This document shows positions 31,411 to 35,835 of a stretch of DNA of 35,835 bases, in pieces; the stretch's first letter is position 1, and each line of letters starts with the position of its first letter. Position numbers and translations under genes: made by a program. The notes below the pieces were generated by a model. The model did not search any database and was not told the DNA's origin. It saw only the letters and a program-made list of their open reading frames with translations. The DNA comes from Deltaproteobacteria bacterium (lineage in GTDB: Bacteria; Desulfobacterota; Desulfobaccia; Desulfobaccales; 0-14-0-80-60-11). The DNA lies in assembly GCA_019308625.1 (NCBI GenBank), contig JAFDHU010000012.1, forward strand, positions 1 to 35,835. Direction: 5' to 3'.

Positions 31411-33003
31411 CTACAGCACCGCCTCCCGAAGCTCCGGGGGAATCTCCGCCTCAAATTGCCGGAAGTTTTGCCGGAAGTCCGCCAGCAGCCGCAGGGCTCG
31501 CTCCTCAAAGCGGTCCTTGTCCGGGGCCCCGGCCCGGGGGTCCAGGACCTCCGGAGGCACGCCCTCGCAGCTATTGGGCACCAGAAAGCCGAACAGCGGG
31601 TCGGGGGAGAACTCGGCCTGCTCCAGCTTGTCCGTTAGGATGTTCCGGATGATGGCCCGGGAATAGGCGATGCTGATGCGCTCGCCCTCGCCGTAGGGGC
31701 GGCCGGACCAGCCGGTGTTCACCAGCCAGCATTTGACCTCATGCCGCCTGATTTTTTCCGCCAGGAGGCGGCCGTACACGCTGGGGGGCAGGGCCATGAA
31801 GGGGGCCCCGAAGCAGGCGCTGAAAGTGGCCTGAGGCTCCTTCACTCCCAGTTCGGTGCCGGCCACCTTGGCGGTATAACCGCTCAAGAAGTGATACACT
31901 GCCTGGGCGGTGGTGAGCTGGGCCACCGGCGGCATCACCCCGAAGGCATCGCAGGTCAGCATGATGAGGTGGCTGGGATGCCCGGCCACCCCGTCCCGCA
32001 AGGCGCTGGGAATGTGAGTGATGGGATAGGCAGCCCGGGTGTTCTCGGTCAAGGAATCGTCATTTAGGTCCACCCGCCGGGTTAAATAGTCCATGCCCAC
32101 GTTTTCCAGGATGGTGCCGAACCGGCGGGTGCATTCGTAAATTTCCGGCTCCGCCTGGGGATTGAGGCGGATCACCTTGGCGTAGCAGCCGCCCTCAAAG
32201 TTGAAGACGCCTTCATCACTCCAGCCGTGCTCGTCGTCCCCCACCAGCAGGCGATCAGGGTCGGCGGAGAGGGTGGTCTTGCCCGTGCCGGAGAGCCCGA
32301 AGAAGATGGCCACATCCCCGCCCCGGCCCACATTGGCGGAGCAGTGCATGGACAGCACCTCATCCAGGGGCAGGAGGTAGTTGAGCATGGTGAAGATAGA
32401 CTTCTTCATCTCGCCCGCGTAGCTGGTGCCGCCGATTAAGACCACCTTGCGGGCCAGATGCAGCAGGATGAAGGCCTCAGAATTAGTGCCGTCCACCTCC
32501 GGCAGGGCGCTGAACCGGGGGGCGTGGATGATGGTGAACTCCGGCTTGTGGTGGGCGGCCTCCTCGGGCGTCTTCATCTGGATAAACATGTTGCGGGCGA
32601 ACAGATTGTGCCAGGCGTTCTCGCTGATGACCCTGAGATGAATGCGGTATCTGGGCGAGGCCCCGGCATAGCAGTCCTGGACAAAAATGTCCTTGTTCTG
32701 GAGGTAAGCCTGCAGCCGCAGGAACAGGTTGTGGAAGCGGTCCTCCTCAATGCCCAGGTTTTCCTTGCTCCACCAGACTTTGTCCTGGCTGGAGGGCTCC
32801 CGCACGATGAACCGGTCCCGGGGGGAGCGGCCCACGTGCTGGCCGGTTCGGACCACGATGGGCCCCAGGTGAGCGATGAGGCCCTCGTTGCGGCGCACCA
32901 CCTGCTCATAAAGCTGGGGAGTGGTGGCGTTCCAGAAAATCTGGCCCACATTCTTGATGCCCAGGCTCTCCAGTTCCTGCCTGACGGTTTTCGGATCCTT
33001 CAT
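31411..33003 (-). CDS. pckA: Phosphoenolpyruvate carboxykinase (ATP)
   Basis: A 530-residue enzyme converting oxaloacetate and ATP to PEP, the entry step of gluconeogenesis (or the reverse, fixing CO2). It shows the ATP-dependent class features: HVGRSPRDRFIV, GGTSYAGEMKKSIFTMLNYLLP, kinase-1a P-loop GLSGTGKTTLSAD, kinase-2 DDEHGWSDEGVFNFEGGCYAK, and TENTRAAYP. The start ATG 33003 has AAGGGGG 4 nt ahead; longer in-frame starts lack support. Length is normal for the family (about 530). It lies 64 nt after 6-phosphofructokinase, so glycolytic and gluconeogenic enzymes share a block. Confidence 0.95.
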   Translation of the reverse strand: MKDPKTVRQELESLGIKNVGQIFWNATTPQLYEQVVRRNEGLIAHLGPIVVRTGQHVGRSPRDRFIVREPSSQDKVWWSKENLGIEEDRFHNLFLRLQAYLQNKDIFVQDCYAGASPRYRIHLRVISENAWHNLFARNMFIQMKTPEEAAHHKPEFTIIHAPRFSALPEVDGTNSEAFILLHLARKVVLIGGTSYAGEMKKSIFTMLNYLLPLDEVLSMHCSANVGRGGDVAIFFGLSGTGKTTLSADPDRLLVGDDEHGWSDEGVFNFEGGCYAKVIRLNPQAEPEIYECTRRFGTILENVGMDYLTRRVDLNDDSLTENTRAAYPITHIPSALRDGVAGHPSHLIMLTCDAFGVMPPVAQLTTAQAVYHFLSGYTAKVAGTELGVKEPQATFSACFGAPFMALPPSVYGRLLAEKIRRHEVKCWLVNTGWSGRPYGEGERISIAYSRAIIRNILTDKLEQAEFSPDPLFGFLVPNSCEGVPPEVLDPRAGAPDKDRFEERALRLLADFRQNFRQFEAEIPPELREAVL

Positions 33004-33067
33004 TTGACCCCCTTCTTGGAAATTAGTGAGTTCTGCTTTTAGGTTTGGGTTCTTCTCCGGCTGCCGG

Positions 33068-34354
33068 TCACATGTCCCGAGGCTGGCCGGTGACTGCCAG
33101 GACATTGTTCCACAATTTGTCCGCGGGATCTATGTGCTTGCGCTGGGAGACCGCCAGCCGGATAGGCACATGGGTGAAATCCCGCTTCCAGTTGCCCACC
33201 ACCATACTGGTGCGCCCGGCCATGCCGGCATGCACGGCGTGGTAGCCCAGGAGCAGACAGAAGGCGGAGTCGTGGGGATTGGCGGGCATGCTCCGGATCA
33301 TATAGCTGGGGTCGATGTATTTCAGGTTCACCTCCAGCCCGGCCTGCCGGAAGTCCTCCCGGATGCGGTCCCTTAAAAAGACGCCGATATCCCCGAAGCG
33401 GATGTTGCCGGAGGCGTCCCGCTCGCCGGAGCCGGGAATCAAATACTGTCCCGCCCCCTCCCCGGCCACCACCACGGCGTGGCCCTTTTCGGCCACCCGC
33501 GCTTTCAAGGCCGCCAGAAAGCCTTCCAGAGTGAAGGGCACCTCGGGTATCAGGCAGAAGTCCACCTCCGGGTTGACCAGGGTGGCGACGGCCGCAATGA
33601 AACCGGACTCCCGGCCCATGAGTTTGACTAAGCCGATGCCGTGGCGGTAGCCCGCGGCCTCAGTCTTGGCGGCGTAAATTGCGGCCTTGGCCTCGGACAC
33701 CGCGGTCTCAAAGCCGAAGGACCAGTCTATGAAGGAAATGTCATTGTCAATGGTCTTGGGGATGCCGATGACCGCGATTTTCAGGCCCCGATGGGCGATT
33801 TCCTGGGCCAGGGCCTGGGCCCCCCTGAGGGTGCCGTCCCCGCCGATGGTGAACAGAATCCCCACATGCAGGCGCTCCAGGGTGTCCACCATGTCGCCGA
33901 TATCCTGGGGGCCCCGGGAGGAGCCCAGAATGGTGCCGCCTTCGTGATGGATGTCGTCCACCAGCTCCGGGGTGAGCTCCAGGGGGGTGTGGCCGTGCCG
34001 GGGGGAGAGCCCCTCGTAGCCGTACCGGAACCCGAACACAGTCTTCACCCCGTAGTGGTGCTGGAGCCCCAGAACAATGGCCCGGATGACGTCGTTTAAG
34101 CCCGGACACAGGCCGCCGCAGGTGACGATGCCGCACTTGAGCTTGGAGGGGTCAAAGAAAATCTTCTCCCGGGGGCCGGCCATCTCAAACATCGGGGGCC
34201 TGCGATTGGAGTCCGCGAAGGCCTGCATTTCCATCCAATGGGAATGATAGAGCACGCCTTCATCATCACCCACAAAACTGGTGCCGGACATGGGTGAGGG
34301 AATGCGGCTCTCTCCCAGCCGCGCCACCGTGAGGTCCAAATCTTCGCCGGACAT
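33068..34354 (-). CDS. pfkA: 6-phosphofructokinase (ATP-type by active-site residues)
   Basis: A 428-residue phosphofructokinase of the long clade. GGLCPGLNDVIR binds phosphate, TIGGDGTLRGAQAL carries Gly at the position where PPi-dependent enzymes have Asp, and PKTIDNDISFIDWSFGFETAVSEA holds the catalytic TIDND preceded by Lys. The Gly-with-Lys pair is that of plant- and trypanosome-like ATP-dependent enzymes; PPi use cannot be fully excluded. GRESGFIAA and PEVPF contact fructose 6-phosphate. AAGGAG precedes ATG 34354 by 5 nt. It stands between aldolase and pckA. The N-terminal 75 residues are an extension normal for the long clade. Confidence 0.9.
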   Translation of the reverse strand: MSGEDLDLTVARLGESRIPSPMSGTSFVGDDEGVLYHSHWMEMQAFADSNRRPPMFEMAGPREKIFFDPSKLKCGIVTCGGLCPGLNDVIRAIVLGLQHHYGVKTVFGFRYGYEGLSPRHGHTPLELTPELVDDIHHEGGTILGSSRGPQDIGDMVDTLERLHVGILFTIGGDGTLRGAQALAQEIAHRGLKIAVIGIPKTIDNDISFIDWSFGFETAVSEAKAAIYAAKTEAAGYRHGIGLVKLMGRESGFIAAVATLVNPEVDFCLIPEVPFTLEGFLAALKARVAEKGHAVVVAGEGAGQYLIPGSGERDASGNIRFGDIGVFLRDRIREDFRQAGLEVNLKYIDPSYMIRSMPANPHDSAFCLLLGYHAVHAGMAGRTSMVVGNWKRDFTHVPIRLAVSQRKHIDPADKLWNNVLAVTGQPRDM

Positions 34355-34410
34355 GGTGTCTCCTTAAACTATTTATGGTTAGGGGAGGGGCTAAGGGGCA
34401 CCGCCTCTTA

Positions 34411-34475
34411 CCCCTCCCCCAAACCCCCACCCCAATCCCTTGCAGGGGGGTTGGGAGGGGAGTTTGAGGGGAGGG
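34411..34475. repeat. GC-rich palindrome between aldolase and phosphofructokinase genes
   Basis: A 65-base imperfect inverted repeat: CCCCTCCCCCAAACC on the left and AGTTTGAGGGGAGGG on the right, with a nested CCCCAATCCC/GGGGGGTTGGG stem about a TTGCA loop. It differs in sequence from the element at 17.4 kb but has the same C-rich/G-rich build. It may be an RNA hairpin adjusting expression between the two genes. Confidence 0.55.
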
Positions 34476-34523
34476 CGGGGGGACTTTGTTCTCCCGGCCT
34501 CCCTTCAAGCAACTTTCTCTCTC

Positions 34524-35438
34524 TCAGCCCCGGCCGGCGCTGCCCAGCACCTGCCGGTTTTTGTAGCTGACCATGGCGGCCAGCGCCTCCCGGGCCGGAC
34601 CCAGGTACTTGCGGGGGTCAAACTCCCCCGGGTGCTCCGCCAGGAACTGGCGGATAGCCGCGGTCATGGCCAGCCGGCCGTCGCTGTCAATGTTGATTTT
34701 GCACACCGCGCCGGCCGCGGCCCGGCGGAGCTGATCTTCGGAAATGCCCACCGCCTCCTCCATGACGCCGCCGTAGCGGTTGATCAGGTCCACGTACTCG
34801 GGCATGACCGAAGAGGCCCCGTGCAGCACGATGGGGAAGCCTGGCACCCGGCGGGCAATCTCCTCCAGGATGTCAAAGCGCAAAGGTGGCGGCTCCTCCC
34901 CGGGCTTGACCTTGAACTTGAAGGCTCCGTGGGAGGTGCCGATGGATATGGCCAGGGAGTCCACCCCGGTTTGGCCTACGAATTCCTCCACCTCCTCCGG
35001 CCGGGTGTAGTGGGAGACCTCGGAGGTCACCTCATCCTCAATGCCGGCCAGGACCCCCAGCTCCCCTTCCACCGTGACCCCCCGGGCATGGGCGTATTCC
35101 ACCACCTGCCGGGTGAGCCGGATGTTTTCCTCAAAGGGGTGGTGGGAGCCGTCAATCATCACTGAGGAAAAGCCCGAGTTGATGCAGTCCCGGGCCAGCT
35201 CAAAGGTGTCGCCGTGGTCCAGGTGCAGGGCGATGGGGATGGGGGAGTCCAGGGATCGCACCAGCTCCACGCCCCCCCGGACCAGGTGCGGCAGCAGGGC
35301 CGCGGTGATGTAGCGGCGGGCGCTGCCCGAGACCTGGAGAATCACCGGCGACCGGGTCTCCGCGCAGCCCATAAGAATTCCCTGAAGTTGCTCCAGGTTG
35401 TTGAAGTTGTAGGCCGGCACGGCATAGCCGCCGGCCAC
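34524..35438 (-). CDS. fba: Class II fructose-bisphosphate aldolase, N-terminus apparently truncated
   Basis: A 304-residue zinc aldolase cleaving or forming fructose 1,6-bisphosphate. HLDHGDTFE supplies a zinc His and its neighbours, VEGELGVLAGIEDE carries the Glu of the active-site loop, IGTSHGAF holds the next His region, and LHGASSV the third His; NIDSD binds phosphate. The in-frame opening is GTG at 35438, reading AGGYAVPAYNFNN, whereas relatives have about 11-14 more residues (M-x-LV-x3-EMF type) before the GGY. A well-placed AAAGGA and ATG at 35446 encode MTL but are out of frame with the body by one base. As for the epimerase and GH65, an out-of-frame gap near the start is suspected. 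It directly follows the ATPase subunit gene. Confidence 0.85.
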   Translation of the reverse strand: MAGGYAVPAYNFNNLEQLQGILMGCAETRSPVILQVSGSARRYITAALLPHLVRGGVELVRSLDSPIPIALHLDHGDTFELARDCINSGFSSVMIDGSHHPFEENIRLTRQVVEYAHARGVTVEGELGVLAGIEDEVTSEVSHYTRPEEVEEFVGQTGVDSLAISIGTSHGAFKFKVKPGEEPPPLRFDILEEIARRVPGFPIVLHGASSVMPEYVDLINRYGGVMEEAVGISEDQLRRAAAGAVCKINIDSDGRLAMTAAIRQFLAEHPGEFDPRKYLGPAREALAAMVSYKNRQVLGSAGRG

Positions 35439-35456
35439 AGCGTCATAGCCATCCTT

Positions 35457-35835
35457 TCAGGTACCCACGGCGTATGTGGCCACCAGCTCCTCAATTTCTT
35501 GGCGGTAGCGCGCATATTCCGGGGAGTCCGGGGCGCTGTAGTTGTAGTTCTTGTAAATACCGGTCAGGCGGATAAAGAAATCCCGGGCCTCGTCCCGGTC
35601 CTTGAAGGCGTACTCCGTGGTGATCAGCTTTTTGAGCAGCTCAAAGCTCTCTTTTTGCCGCTCCCGGGGCATGGAGATGTCCACCGGGTCAAAGGCGTCC
35701 TGCTGCAGGTATACCATGTCCAGCAAGGTGGCCTTTTGCCATAGGAGATAGTCTTCCATGGTGATGCCCTCCTCGCCGGTGACCTGCATCATCTGGTAGA
35801 TGGTGTCTCCCTGGTGGAGCAGTGCCCGCATTTTC
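35457..35835 (-). CDS. A/V-type ATP synthase subunit A, C-terminal part (partial)
   Basis: The last 125 or so residues of a longer protein; its start lies beyond the right edge. The segment MMQVTGEEGITMEDYLLWQK, then VYLQQDAFDPVD followed by helices (RQKESFELLKKLITTEYAF) is the C-terminal helical domain of the catalytic A subunit of A/V-type ATPases; the YLQQ-x-AFDxVD motif is diagnostic for it. Its presence is useful for taxonomy: a number of anaerobic Desulfobacterota carry such an ATPase besides or instead of the F type. The stop (TGA 35459-35457) overlaps the ribosome site of the aldolase gene. Confidence 0.8.
   Translation of the reverse strand, partial: KMRALLHQGDTIYQMMQVTGEEGITMEDYLLWQKATLLDMVYLQQDAFDPVDISMPRERQKESFELLKKLITTEYAFKDRDEARDFFIRLTGIYKNYNYSAPDSPEYARYRQEIEELVATYAVGT

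Overview
The window is GC-rich (about 60 percent by eye) and densely coded. I infer a member of the Desulfobacterota (deltaproteobacterial, sulfate-reducer or syntroph-like) from the Cys/Trp-cluster sensor kinase, the many small lipoproteins, the TauE/molybdoenzyme/PhnD neighbourhood and the A/V-type ATPase subunit. No rRNA, tRNA, CRISPR array, insertion sequence or phage gene was seen.

Layout. 1-3.3 kb (minus): a two-domain oxidoreductase followed by a translationally coupled sugar-nucleotide epimerase, typical of surface polysaccharide synthesis; the epimerase has lost its NAD-binding glycine loop through an out-of-frame gap. 3.6-6.1 kb: sixA (+), then a ParA ATPase with a small coiled-coil partner (minus), a candidate 6S-like structured RNA ending in a clear intrinsic terminator, and a lipoprotein. 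6.6-9.8 kb: small metal-binding proteins, including one with four tandem Cys/His repeats beside a radical SAM enzyme, and two lipoproteins. 10-11.6 kb: a phosphate-selective-type porin.

12.1-26.2 kb is the most interesting part: two divergent gene sets around a promoter region at 17.3-17.7 kb. Leftward are a TauE/SafE permease, a three-helix membrane protein with EMC3/DUF106-like topology, a receiver domain lacking its phospho-acceptor Asp and switch Lys, and a cytoplasmic molybdoenzyme fused to its own TorD-type chaperone. Rightward are an AAA+ regulator without GAFTGA and with a damaged Walker B, a PhnD-type binding lipoprotein, a sensor kinase with an eight-cysteine module, a one-domain response regulator, a PEP-synthase-like protein without the PEP barrel, and a dual-specificity phosphatase fused to a Cys-cluster domain. 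I infer a signalling-plus-transport-plus-redox system for a small anion, perhaps a sulfur oxyanion.

26.3-35.8 kb (minus) is a central-carbon block: A/V-type ATPase subunit A (partial), class II fructose-bisphosphate aldolase, 6-phosphofructokinase, ATP-dependent PEP carboxykinase, a DASS/SLC13 transporter, beta-phosphoglucomutase and a GH65 disaccharide phosphorylase. Glycolytic and gluconeogenic steps sit beside phosphorolytic use of an alpha-glucosyl disaccharide.

Three genes (epimerase, GH65, aldolase) share one oddity: a well-placed Shine-Dalgarno and ATG that is out of frame with the conserved body, and a conserved N-terminal segment that is absent. This means either real start-proximal deletions or a recurrent assembly error, and it should be settled before those genes are trusted.
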